Positions 6,589 through 16,400 of a DNA stretch of 19,657 nucleotides are shown here, in pieces. The notes below the pieces were generated by a model. That model was not told where the DNA came from, made no database searches, and saw nothing but the letters and a program-made list of their open reading frames with translations. The stretch is from Bacillota bacterium (GTDB lineage: Bacteria; Bacillota; Sulfobacillia; Sulfobacillales; Sulfobacillaceae). Location of the stretch: positions 1 to 19,657 of the forward strand of contig JAMDDZ010000006.1 of the NCBI GenBank assembly GCA_023488565.1, written 5' to 3'. How positions within the stretch are numbered: the first letter of the stretch is position 1; the number at the start of each line of letters is the position of its first letter. The position numbers and the translations under genes are program-made.

Positions 6589-7806
6589 TTAGGACGATGA
6601 TGATTTGACAGACTCAGGTGTGTTGGGTGCGAGGAGCGTTGCCGTGCTAATTGGTTTGGTTAGCAGCCACCATAAGGCCAGTGCAACCAAAAAGCAGGCG
6701 ACGACAATCCAGGTGGTGGTCAGTCCGGCATGGACCACCAGGATGGCGGTGAGATAGGGAGAAATTGCGGTAACCACTCCCAGCACTTGGGATCGAAAAG
6801 CCATGACGCGGCCGCGCATTTCGGAGGCTACCACGCTGGCTAGCCAGGCTCGGCTTGGAGTAAGAATGAAGCCGTTGGCCACGCCCATAATGAAGGCCAT
6901 CACGATGCCGAACAGCCATGAGCCTGTAATGAGGCCGATGGCAAACGCAGCCAACATAATGAGCACTAAGGACAATAAGATCGTAAGATGGTAACGGGAT
7001 TCGTTTAGCCAGTGTGACAGCAGTGTGTCACTGGCCAGGACGCCTAATAACAACGCGAGAAAGATATAGTTGACGTCATGAGATGGGTGGTGCCATAAGG
7101 TGCTGGTTGATAGGGTTAACAGGGTATTGATCCCGCCCAATACAAATCCAGCCAAACCGATAATGAACAGCAAATAGCGAACAGCCACGTTTTGTCGGTG
7201 AAACATGAGCCCTTCTTTGATTTGTCCCCACCACGAGGAACGTTTGGCGGTTTGGTGCGTCGGTATTGGGGTCATGGTAAGTGTCAGCGCGACAATGAGG
7301 TAGATTGCGCCAATGACGAAGAACACGTGGGTTACGGTGATGAGTAGAATTAGGAAGCCTACGCCAGCTAGTCCGATGGCTTGGCCAATGGCATAAATCT
7401 GGCCCAAGCGCGCCATGATTTTGTTTATTGCAGTGCGATCCGAGACTAAGTCGGGCAACACTGCGCGTTCGATGGGCAATGACACTACGGAGGAGGTTTT
7501 AAAAACCAGCAGTAGCAAAAAAGTTACCCACAGCACTGGAAAGAGTGCGGTAAGCCCAATGGCCAGAGCTTCTACCAGGCTGGTGGCGATTAGGGTGAAC
7601 TTTCGGGGCATCCTGTCAATGTAGCCCGAAAGTATGCCTGAAAACGCTGCTTGAGGCACGGCTTGCAGTGCCATCAGCGTTCCCAGCGACAGCGCGGGAT
7701 GGTGAGGGGCTAGATGCAGCACCCACACAATCCAGGCTATTTCTAACAAGGCCTCTCCAAGATATTTGAAGAACTGGGCTGTCAACAGTCGCGAAGCCGG
7801 GTTCAA
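6589..7806 (-). CDS. MFS permease, putative efflux protein
   Basis: This is a membrane protein of about 405 residues with a succession of hydrophobic helices spread through its length, consistent with the usual 12-helix MFS fold. The loop-2/3 signature (motif A) is recognisable as GYIDRMPRKF. It resembles the MFS_3/enterobactin-exporter-like group in general appearance, but the substrate cannot be told. The proposed start is TTG at 7806 with AAGGA (7816-7820) nine bases before it. The frame is open to 7920, but that extension would collide with the start of the divergent nucleoside hydrolase gene and adds a non-hydrophobic tail. The gene is divergent from the nucleoside hydrolase, with 113 bp between them, and convergent with rsfS. 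Confidence 0.85.
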   Translation of the reverse strand: MNPASRLLTAQFFKYLGEALLEIAWIVWVLHLAPHHPALSLGTLMALQAVPQAAFSGILSGYIDRMPRKFTLIATSLVEALAIGLTALFPVLWVTFLLLLVFKTSSVVSLPIERAVLPDLVSDRTAINKIMARLGQIYAIGQAIGLAGVGFLILLITVTHVFFVIGAIYLIVALTLTMTPIPTHQTAKRSSWWGQIKEGLMFHRQNVAVRYLLFIIGLAGFVLGGINTLLTLSTSTLWHHPSHDVNYIFLALLLGVLASDTLLSHWLNESRYHLTILLSLVLIMLAAFAIGLITGSWLFGIVMAFIMGVANGFILTPSRAWLASVVASEMRGRVMAFRSQVLGVVTAISPYLTAILVVHAGLTTTWIVVACFLVALALWWLLTKPISTATLLAPNTPESVKSSSS

Positions 7807-7919
7807 CCGACCACATCCTTTCTTGTGATAGAATTCGCTAATTTGGACACAAAATCCTTTAATTGCAATTGGCAAGCGTTCTACAAAATTCGTCATGCCA
7901 AGAAAAGGGGAAAGGCACA

Positions 7920-8873
7920 ATGACCACTAAAATACCGGTAATTTTGGATGTCGACACGGGAATTGATGATGCATTGGCGATTTTATATGCTCTTTTTAGT
8001 CCTCGACTGCAAGTCTTGGGGATTACCACCTGTTTTGGCAACGAGAATGTGACGAATACCACTCGCAATACTTTGGCTATGGTGGAAATGGCTCAGGTTT
8101 CGGTTTCGGTTTATCAGGGAGCAGCCGATCCCTTGGTAGGGCAATGGGCACCACAAGCGGAAGCATTTCATGGAGAAAATGGGCTAGGAAATGCACCGAT
8201 TGAAGAGCCACATACGGGTGCCAAAAACCTCTCTGCGTCGGAATATCTTCGCGCAGCCATTTTGGACCGTCCTGGCGAGATTACTTTAGTAACCTTAGCC
8301 CGTCTCACTAATTTGGCCATTGCACTGAAAAATGATCCGAGCTTAGTCCAGAAAATTCGCCGAGTAGTGGTGATGGGTGGAGCAGCTTTTGTAGGCGGCA
8401 ATGTGACTCCGGTGTCCGAAGCCAATATCTGGGGAGATCCCGACGCTGCTTGGGTGGTGTTTCATAGTGGAGTGCCCATTACAATGGTCGGATTAGATGT
8501 TACGATGCAGGTTAATATCAGCGATCGGCAAGTTCAGAATCTGGACCCCAAGCGTCCCTATACCAAAGTTATGCGGCAAGCTCTAGATTTTTACTTGTCT
8601 GCCTATAATCCCGGGGTTGTTTCTGGTACTAGGCAAGCGCCACTCCATGATCCGCTGGCGGTGGCGGTGGCCGAGGATCCCACCTTGTGCGCTATCTCGG
8701 ACTTATCGGTCGATATCGAACGCGAGGGCACAATAACGCGGGGCATGACAGTGGTCGACCAGCGTGGGTGGGTGGATCTGACCCCCAATGTTGCTGTGTG
8801 CCGTACGGTCGATGCCCCGCGATTTCTTAGTGATTTTTGCCAACGGTTGGGATTTCCTATGACATCGGATTAG
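7920..8873 (+). CDS. Inosine/uridine-preferring nucleoside hydrolase family (IunH)
   Basis: This 317-residue protein is a nucleoside hydrolase, which splits the N-glycosidic bond of nucleosides to release base and ribose in salvage or catabolism. The calcium and ribose site DVDTGIDDA lies at residues 10-18. Other family blocks are HGENGLG (84-90), VVMGGA (150-155), EANIWGDPDAA (167-177) and the C-terminal HDP at 243-245, whose Asp completes the metal site. All key residues are present. ATG 7920 follows AAAGGGGAAAGG and matches the family start. Base preference (purine or pyrimidine) cannot be deduced. The neighbouring divergent MFS permease could supply a substrate, but that is only a guess. 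The 3' end overlaps the convergent DUF255 gene by 17 bases. Confidence 0.95.
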   Translation: MTTKIPVILDVDTGIDDALAILYALFSPRLQVLGITTCFGNENVTNTTRNTLAMVEMAQVSVSVYQGAADPLVGQWAPQAEAFHGENGLGNAPIEEPHTGAKNLSASEYLRAAILDRPGEITLVTLARLTNLAIALKNDPSLVQKIRRVVVMGGAAFVGGNVTPVSEANIWGDPDAAWVVFHSGVPITMVGLDVTMQVNISDRQVQNLDPKRPYTKVMRQALDFYLSAYNPGVVSGTRQAPLHDPLAVAVAEDPTLCAISDLSVDIEREGTITRGMTVVDQRGWVDLTPNVAVCRTVDAPRFLSDFCQRLGFPMTSD

Positions 8874-10641
8874 AAGGGTTTTCCACCGGCGTAACCCCAG
8901 CTAATTCCTGCAAAGCTCGCAGCAAGTCCTGCGGATCGGTGACTGGTGCCGCGCAGGTAGTCCCCCGACAAATATACAGTGCAGGATTGGGCAGTTCCGG
9001 ATAATCGCTGGTCTCAAATTCGGGACTGCCGATGCGCCAGGTGCGGACGATGCGGTTTCGATCATAGACTCCATAGATGGCCTGGCGCAGTTGAGCGCCG
9101 GATCGGCTTTGGGATTCAATTACTGTAGCGACCATGGGCTCGGCTTCGGCCCGGTCAGTGACAACCCCCCATGCGGCGGCAAAGACCCCTTGTTCTTCAG
9201 CAACACGGGAAAATGCGGCCACCAATGCCCGTCCGCGGTCTACCCATTCGGCACGGTCCAAAATAGCTCCAAGGCGCAACCAGACACGAGCCACAGCGGC
9301 GTTGTCGGGTAAGGGCTGCTGACGGTGTCGCAATCGCCCGAGCCCTTCGGGGTTTACTATTTGGTCTTGATACACGCCGTTTTCCCAGAGATTGTCGTCG
9401 GCCCACGCTAACAGTGATTCTGTCCGGTCTAAAAATATCCGGTCTCCGGTATATTCATAAGCATCAACCAGTGCGTTGGACAAAGCCGCAACATCCGTCA
9501 AAAGACCTACCATTTGCGGTTGTTCCCCGTTGTCGAAGTGATAGAGTCCGACACCGGGATCCCACATCCTGTCCCAAAGCGCTTCTAATGCTGTCATGGC
9601 AATGGGCGCGTATGCTTGTGGATTAATGAGTGAAGCAGCCATTAATTGAGTGGAGACCATGGTTGCATTCCAATTGGTATGGACAACCGGATCCACAAAC
9701 GGCGAAGGTCGCTTATCCCGCTCTTCTTTAGGCAATCGATAATATTCTTCGTCGGCGTCCTGGGATCCTCCCCACAATCCGTTGGCGTTGAGCAATGTGT
9801 TGTTGGCCCATTGCAAAACACCGTGGGCAACCTGACGATAGGCGTCATCGCCCATGATTTGAAATGCCTTTAGATATAACCGCGCCAGGAGCGCGTTGTC
9901 TTCCAACATTTTTTCAAAGTGGGGGATAGTCCATTCACGTGTCGTAGAGTATCGGAAAAATCCCCCTTCCACATGATCGTAGAGGCCACTGCCGGCCATC
10001 GCGTCGAGAGTGCGCGCGGCCATTCCCGCGGACCAACCATCGGCGGTGGCGGTAAAGAACGTCAGGCACAAGTCCCATACATCCACTTGAGGAAATTTGG
10101 GGGCGACACCTAGTCCGCCATAGGCACGGTCAAATTGTTGACGCACCTGGTCCATGATTTTCACTACGACTTCATTGGCTGGCTGTTGCAGCGAGGGATC
10201 GATTTTCAGTGGTTCAGGTGCGGTCAGCTGGTTTTCGATTTGTTCCCGATTATCGCGCCAATATTGAAGGACTTGTGTCAGCAAGCTGTCCATTTGCTCT
10301 GGCGCAATGTAAGTGCCTCCGGTAATAATCTCTCCCGCCGGAGTTAAAAATGCGGTCGTGGGCCATCCACCCATGTTGTAGCGTAAATTGATATCCGGTC
10401 GTTGATCATTGTCCACCCGAATTGCGATAAAATCGGTATTAACACGTTCGATAACCGCGGGCAGGCTATAGGTGGTTTCATCCATCACGTGACACCAGTG
10501 ACACCACACTGCGGAAATGGAGAGCAAGATGGGTTTTTGTTCCGTTCTGGCCCGGATAAAAGCTTCGGTGCCCCATTCGTGCCAATGGATTTCTTGGGCG
10601 CGGTTGGGACGTGGGCTAAACCGAAAAACGGGTTCTGACAT
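8857..10641 (-). CDS. DUF255 thioredoxin-fold protein (YyaL/spermatogenesis-associated 20 family)
   Basis: This 594-residue protein has an N-terminal thioredoxin-like DUF255 domain (about residues 1-135) with the motif SAVWCHWCHVMDE, CHWC at 47-50, and GGWPTTAFL at 91-99. A long C-terminal six-hairpin-like region follows, with the family block HFEKMLEDNALLARLYLKAF. The biochemical role of the family is not well established. The N-terminal domain is shortened: the segment that usually reads Q..TG.GGWP is reduced to LRYNMGGWP, and the whole protein is shorter than the ~680 residues of common homologues. ATG 10641 follows AAGGA at 10650-10654; in-frame ATGs at 10650 and 10683 are poorer. The 3' end overlaps the nucleoside hydrolase end by 17 bases. 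Confidence 0.92.
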   Translation of the reverse strand: MSEPVFRFSPRPNRAQEIHWHEWGTEAFIRARTEQKPILLSISAVWCHWCHVMDETTYSLPAVIERVNTDFIAIRVDNDQRPDINLRYNMGGWPTTAFLTPAGEIITGGTYIAPEQMDSLLTQVLQYWRDNREQIENQLTAPEPLKIDPSLQQPANEVVVKIMDQVRQQFDRAYGGLGVAPKFPQVDVWDLCLTFFTATADGWSAGMAARTLDAMAGSGLYDHVEGGFFRYSTTREWTIPHFEKMLEDNALLARLYLKAFQIMGDDAYRQVAHGVLQWANNTLLNANGLWGGSQDADEEYYRLPKEERDKRPSPFVDPVVHTNWNATMVSTQLMAASLINPQAYAPIAMTALEALWDRMWDPGVGLYHFDNGEQPQMVGLLTDVAALSNALVDAYEYTGDRIFLDRTESLLAWADDNLWENGVYQDQIVNPEGLGRLRHRQQPLPDNAAVARVWLRLGAILDRAEWVDRGRALVAAFSRVAEEQGVFAAAWGVVTDRAEAEPMVATVIESQSRSGAQLRQAIYGVYDRNRIVRTWRIGSPEFETSDYPELPNPALYICRGTTCAAPVTDPQDLLRALQELAGVTPVENPSNPMS

Positions 10642-10687
10642 GCAGTTCATCCTTTCTCTATTAACACCACGAGATGGGTTCACTTCT

Positions 10688-10696
10688 AATATAACA
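10688..10696 (-). promoter_or_regulatory. Possible extended -10 promoter for the DUF255 gene
   Basis: On the minus strand TGT is followed directly by TATATT, an extended -10-like element about 47 bases before the DUF255 start, in the 104-bp region shared with the divergent SDR gene. No good -35 hexamer lies at the expected distance, so the call is weak. Confidence 0.3.
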
Positions 10697-10745
10697 ATCT
10701 TTGCCTAGGAAAGGCGAGTATATCCCTAAAATCGGAGGGACATGG

Positions 10746-11459
10746 ATGATGGAAACTTGGTTGGTAGGTACGGGACTGACCAGTGAGATTGGCCAGGCCC
10801 TGTTATCTCGTCTAGGGCCAACCTGTCGCGTTTTGGCCATTTCCCGCCAACCCGCGGTAGACCCGACCCATCATCTGACATGGATTCCAGGGGATTTAGC
10901 CAATACACGCGAGCTATGGCTAGAGCGTTTGGTTAACGAGTTAAAGTCGCGACAGGTGGCACAAGTGACGGGAGTGGTGCATGCTGCCGGTGTGGTTTTT
11001 GCCGACCGGGTGACCGCGACCACCCAAGATGAAATCGATCGGACACTCACGGTGAATTTGCGAGCGGGCTTGCGATTGCTTCAAGGTCTTAGCCCCTGGT
11101 TAAAATCAGGATCAAGTGTGGTCTTGGTATCCAGCGTCGACGCCCGGATGCAATCTATTGATGGGCCTGCTGCCATTTACGGAGCTGCCAAGGCGGGGTT
11201 GGAGGGATTAGCCCGTCAACTAGCCGCTGAGTGGGGCGAATCGGGAGTTCGCGTTAATGCAGTGGCCCCCGGGGTTATCGCATCGGGCATGGGACCTCAA
11301 GCAGGATTGACTGAGCGTATCACGCGGCAGGTTGCTTTGGGCCGGCTGGGAAATCCGGAGGAGGTCGCTGATGCGATCAAGTTTTTGCTAAGTCCCCAAT
11401 CTTCTTATATTACCGGCACGGTCATTCGAGTTGATGGCGGACTAAATCTCCGGTATTGA
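10746..11459 (+). CDS. Short-chain dehydrogenase/reductase (FabG-like)
   Basis: This 237-residue protein is a classical-size SDR, an NAD(P)-dependent oxidoreductase. The nucleotide-binding turn is TGLTSEIG (residues 9-16), where TG...GIG is usual, so the middle glycine is replaced. Other family positions are HAAG (79-82), Asn104 in TVNLRAG, Ser129/Ser130, Tyr145 and Lys149 (YGAAK), and the tail ITGTVIRVDGG. The gap from Ser130 to Tyr145 is two residues longer than in typical FabG. Substrate is unknown; the FabG resemblance is overall shape only. Two adjacent ATGs (10746, 10749) follow GGAGGG (10734-10739), and the first is used. The ClC gene starts 25 bases downstream, so the two may be cotranscribed. 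Confidence 0.93.
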   Translation: MMETWLVGTGLTSEIGQALLSRLGPTCRVLAISRQPAVDPTHHLTWIPGDLANTRELWLERLVNELKSRQVAQVTGVVHAAGVVFADRVTATTQDEIDRTLTVNLRAGLRLLQGLSPWLKSGSSVVLVSSVDARMQSIDGPAAIYGAAKAGLEGLARQLAAEWGESGVRVNAVAPGVIASGMGPQAGLTERITRQVALGRLGNPEEVADAIKFLLSPQSSYITGTVIRVDGGLNLRY

Positions 11460-11484
11460 TACAGTTAAAAAGGCGGATTGCACA

Positions 11485-13494
11485 ATGTCAATGGTAAACG
11501 CGCTCCCGGATTTGCCGCTGGAACGACAGCACCAATGGGAAACAATCATGATTTTGGGCTTGGCCATGATTACGGGAGTAGCGGGCGGGCTCGGGGCAAT
11601 TTTGTTTCGCTTGATGATTGCTTGGGCTCATGCCGTTTTGGTCGGTGACATTGGACTGACCTTAGCCAAGAGCAATACGGTTCTGATAGCGGTGGTACCG
11701 GCCATCGGGATAGTGTTGGTCAACCTTATCAGCCATTACTTGGCACGGGAAGTCAAGGGTCACGGGGTACCCCAAATTTTAGAGGCATTGGCGCTGCGTG
11801 GCGGAAAGATTCGACCGCGGGTAGGGATATTTGGAATTATTGCGCCCGCGATTACCATCGGTGCCGGGGGATCAGTGGGACGGGAAGGCCCAATAGCCTT
11901 AATTGGGGCGTCATTTGGCTCCAGTATGGGGCAAGCTCTTAAGCTAAGCGATAAATATACGTCATTGCTCTTGGCCTGCGGATCCGCGGCGGGAATTGGG
12001 GCGACATTTAATGCCCCGATTGCCGGTGGATTTTTTGGTTTGGAAATCATTTTAGGCACATACGCCATGGGTGCAATGGTTCCGGTATTTCTAGCATCAG
12101 TGACCGGGGTTACGGTATTTGACAGCATCATGGGAGGCGGAGCGATATTGGCTACGCCACCCTATCATGTGATTAATCATTTTGCCTTGTTATTTATGAT
12201 GGGACTAGGCATATTGACTGCCTTGGTAGGGTTCTTATATACCAGGGGATTAACTGCTAGCGAGGATTTCTTTGATCGTATGAAGGTACCGTTTTGGGTG
12301 AAGGGGGTTTTAGGCGGACTCTTTGTTGGAGTGGCGGGTCTATTGCTGCCGCAAGTCTTAGGCGTGGGCTATCCGACCATGCATTTGGCATTAGACGGGC
12401 GCATTGTGTTGGGATCTCTGGCGTTGCTGTTTGTTGGTAAGTATCTAGCCACTATCGTTACGATTGGGGCGGGGGGATCTGGCGGTGTATTTGCACCCTC
12501 GCTGTTTATCGGAGGCATGTTTGGGGGACTTTTTGGTGCCGTATTGCATGGAATCTCGGCAAATTTGGCTCCGCATCCGGCGATTTACGCTGTAGCTGGA
12601 ATGGCCGCGCTGTTTGCCGCGTCGGCTCAGGCTCCTTTTGTCGCGATTACCATTTTGCTGGAGATTACGGGTGATTATCATTTAACTGCGCCGGTAATGG
12701 CTGCCGCCTCGGTCAGTTATCTGGTGTATTCATTTTTGACCCGCGACTCCATGTATACGGTGAAACTCACTCGCCGCGGCATCCGCATTTTACGCGGCAA
12801 CGACGTGCGTCCAACCGAATCGGTGTCAGTGATGGCTGCAGTGGAATCTTATCGGGATCGACAAATATCGCACACTATGCCGGTCCATGAAGCTTACAGT
12901 CTTTTACTGGCCCGTTTTGAAGAACCTTGGCTCGTGGTCGTCAATCAGGTGCAACAGCCCGTGGGATGGATTACGTTAGAGATGCTATTGCGTTTAGATA
13001 ACCAATTAGGTCAGGACACTCCCGTCGGTCGCGTGGCCTCTCGGTGGCCAGCTGTTATCCATTCCCAAAGTAGTCTGGATGACGCGCTGAGGATGTTTGG
13101 GCTGTATGATGTGGACATCCTGCCGGTCCGTGATCGTCATGGCCAGATGGTGGGCGTGATTACAGAAAAATCCGCCATTCGAGTGTATCATGCGTCGACT
13201 TTAACGACTATTGATACGGCACAAAAGATTCGCACCCTAAGTGCCACCCAAGCAGACCCCGGTACCTTTATCGAAATCCCGGTTACTGTTCGCAGTAAGA
13301 TTGTCCATCATGCGGTCAAAAATCTCGCACTGCCCAGCGTGGCGCTGGTGGTGTCGGTGAAACGTGATGGACATCTTGTCGTGCCTCACGGCAACACAGT
13401 AATTCAACCTGGAGATCAAGTGACCGTCTTTGTGGCCCCTTCGGATCAGGCAGATAAGGTACGGCGCGAATTGTCACAAGCCGCGGAGACTTAA
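11485..13494 (+). CDS. ClC-family anion channel/transporter with CBS pair and RCK_C-like C-terminal domain
   Basis: This 669-residue protein has a complete ClC membrane core (about residues 20-430). It shows GHGVP (92-96), GREGP with the gating Glu134, the NAPIAGGFFGLEII helix (176-189), GGSGGVFAPSLFIGG (330-344) and a probable ion-contacting Tyr424 in SMYTVKL. A CBS-domain pair covers about 445-570, and an RCK_C/TrkA_C-like domain covers about 590-665 (HLVVPHGNTVIQPGDQVTVF). These domains probably sense nucleotide or other ligands. At the position of the inner proton glutamate (E203 of ClC-ec1) there is Ile188, after Glu187, as in chloride channels rather than typical proton antiporters; this is inference from alignment by eye. 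ATG 11485 follows AGGCGG (11471-11476). It overlaps the end of the convergent EAL gene by 4 bases. Confidence 0.94.
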   Translation: MSMVNALPDLPLERQHQWETIMILGLAMITGVAGGLGAILFRLMIAWAHAVLVGDIGLTLAKSNTVLIAVVPAIGIVLVNLISHYLAREVKGHGVPQILEALALRGGKIRPRVGIFGIIAPAITIGAGGSVGREGPIALIGASFGSSMGQALKLSDKYTSLLLACGSAAGIGATFNAPIAGGFFGLEIILGTYAMGAMVPVFLASVTGVTVFDSIMGGGAILATPPYHVINHFALLFMMGLGILTALVGFLYTRGLTASEDFFDRMKVPFWVKGVLGGLFVGVAGLLLPQVLGVGYPTMHLALDGRIVLGSLALLFVGKYLATIVTIGAGGSGGVFAPSLFIGGMFGGLFGAVLHGISANLAPHPAIYAVAGMAALFAASAQAPFVAITILLEITGDYHLTAPVMAAASVSYLVYSFLTRDSMYTVKLTRRGIRILRGNDVRPTESVSVMAAVESYRDRQISHTMPVHEAYSLLLARFEEPWLVVVNQVQQPVGWITLEMLLRLDNQLGQDTPVGRVASRWPAVIHSQSSLDDALRMFGLYDVDILPVRDRHGQMVGVITEKSAIRVYHASTLTTIDTAQKIRTLSATQADPGTFIEIPVTVRSKIVHHAVKNLALPSVALVVSVKRDGHLVVPHGNTVIQPGDQVTVFVAPSDQADKVRRELSQAAET

Positions 13495-16400
13495 GATGAG
13501 GCATGAATCATGGCTCCGCGGGGAGTCATGTGCTGGTATCCTAACTGAATAAGATCGGCAAACTCGTGGTCTGGGTTTTGGGTATAGACGAGGCACCACG
13601 ATGTTGGGTAAGGTAATTGTTCGGCTAACTGGATAATTTCTCGCCACAAGCTATCTTGGTCGCGATTCCGATACAACAATACGAATTCATCACTGCCAAG
13701 GCGTCCTACTTTGGCATCGTCGTCTTTATGCTGACTTAGCGCATCAGCCAGGTCTCGCAATACCACGTTGCCGCCTTGATAGCCGTGTTCGGCGTTGATT
13801 CGGGAAAACCCGACGACATCAAATAAGACTATCGCCATGGATTGGGATTGGCCCTGCTTCATTCGTTCCGATTCTTCGTGGAAACATCGTTGAATTGCAT
13901 AGCGATTGGCGAGGCGGGTTAACGGATCCAAGACTAGTGATTGGGTTTCCTGCTCCCGGAGCCGGACCACCTCGTAAGAGACGGCGACGTATCCTAGCAA
14001 TACCTCCACTAGATGTAATCGGGCCGCAGTGAAATATTGCGGGTCTTCACTATGCACAGCCAGTAATGAACTGGTGCGATGGCCGTACAAGCTTATAGAA
14101 AAAATACTGCTGGCGTTTACTTTGAACGCCCGAAGGCGAGGATCCAACTGGTCATTGGTACGGACCACCGAGTGATATCCCCGGGGATCAGCTTCTTGAA
14201 ATTTTTGTTGAAGCAATCCCTCATACGATTTAGCACGGCCAAATACGTAACAAGAGGGGAGTTGGGCCAGATCTTCGATAACCCATCCTCCGCTGGCGCC
14301 CATACTTTCGGTGATGATAGCGCCGACCCGTTGCCATAAGTCGTCGATCGTGGATACCAGTGGAAGTTCCTGGCTGGCTCGGATGAGAACGTCTACCTGG
14401 GCCTTTTCCTCTTGGAGCAAGTGAGTTAATCTTCGGTCATACAAAGCGCTGGCCGCGGCGTGGACAAATGACGTCATTTCGGTACGTAAAGTGGCCAGAG
14501 TTTGTGAACTGGCGACCAGGAAAATAGCGAGCAATCCTAAGCTTTGACCATGGCTGTTGAGCGGGATGATTGCGGTGTGTCGTAGGCCATAGCGCTCGGC
14601 CCAGTGACGTATCGCCCATGGGCATTCACCATCTTTTTGCGCGATGTCCAAAACGACGGGGGACCCGGAATGGAAGGCCTGATTAAAAATATTCAACGGG
14701 GATTCGGAGATAGCTTGGAAAGGGATTTTCAAGCTCCCGCTGGCATGCGATAGCGAACCCGCAGTGGCACGGTGGCGAAACTCCAGGGTATCGGGTTCCA
14801 ATAATATCACCAATTCGGATCCTGTCAATTGTTGGGCGGCATGGGCCACGATGAGGAGAATGCCGTCCTCTGTGGTACAAGAGGAAATAGCATAGAGTGC
14901 TTCCGTCAATTGTCGTTGCCGTTCTTGCGCCTTTTGGGTTGCTTGCAACGAAAGGGACTTTTCGATTAATGTGGTGGCTAAAGATGCCAAAGCTGATAAC
15001 CGCCGAACGCGTCCCAACGTAAAACCATTCACTTCACTATGATAAACCTTCATGATGCCTAAGAGGCGATCTCCGACAAGCAGCGGAAGCCCCATTGCCG
15101 CCTTAATGCCCGATTCTAGCATCTGGTCCAGCCAGGGAAATAATATAGGCTCATGTTGAATGTCTTGAATGATGAGCGGCTGTCGAGTTTGCAAGATTTT
15201 TCCTACGGGTCCCTGACCATCTACGGTGGTCTCATCGAACAAATCAGTGCGCGAGATGTCGAAAATTTGGCCATCTGGTTCAATACAATGCAGGTTTTCC
15301 TCATTAAGCAGTCCAATCCAACCTTCATGCCCTTGAGAGACCGATAAGGCCGCCTGGACTACTTTAGCCAGCAGTCGGTCCACATCATGGGTTTCCGCCA
15401 AAGTGAAAATGGCCTCATAGAGAGGCTCGCCCAGAGGGTCTGAAGTCTCCTGGACTGATTGCTCCAGATTGCCATATCCTAATGCCAAAACAAATAGATG
15501 GGCAAGCCCCTCTGTGAGTTTAACCATGTCGGGACGTATCTTGTGAGGGGCATAAAAACCCACATGCAAAACTCCCCAGCAATCGTAGTTGTCACAAATA
15601 GGGACTGCGATGCCCGATTCTAGTGCCAATTCCCGTGACCACGGGGAGGGGTCATCGGCCAATGTTTGACGAATGAAAGCAGACCGATCTATCAATGGTT
15701 TGGAATAGGCGGTGTCGGCCAAAATGGGGATACGGCGTGTGGCAGGGAACAATGCGTCCGACAATGTCGTCTCGTAAACCACGAGTTGATCCGATTCACG
15801 CTTAAACAAGGTGACGACATCGGCTCCCAGCATTCTTTGTGCCAAACGCACCAGGTGGGTATTGCGGCCTTCTCCCCGGGCCATACCTTGCACCATCCGT
15901 TGGGCGGTATTTAAAAGCGCCTGCAAATGTTCGCTGTGATCCTTGGGTGGTTCTAGAGAGCGATTGAAAAACCCCGTATGAGACCGTGACGTCAAATGCG
16001 GCAAAGGCCTGCCTAAAAGGTAGCCTTGGCCAAAATCCACACCGATTTCTTGTAAAGTAAATAACTCGCTGGGGGTTTCTATCCCTTCAGCGACAATTTC
16101 GATAGCGGCCGTCTTGGTGGCAAACCGCACGGTGCTTTCGACTAGAGCTAATTTAATGCTATTGCGATCAACATCACGGATTAGGGACAAGTCGATTTTG
16201 GCAAAATCCGGTTTTAGTTCCGCTAGGCGGTTCAATCCGGAGTACCCAGCCCCTAGGTCGTCTAAAGCGATTTTGACGCCGATGTCGCGAAAAGGCTGCA
16301 ACAGTTGAGACAAATAAGCGTCCCCTTCTGCCAACGATTCTCGTTCGCTAATTTCCAAAATGATGTGGTCGGGGGGCACTGTACGCTGGGTTTTGATAAG

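Noticed and set aside
7807..7920. Longer form of the MFS protein starting at 7920
   Set aside because: It would overlap the start region of the divergent nucleoside hydrolase and adds a tail unlike MFS N-termini.
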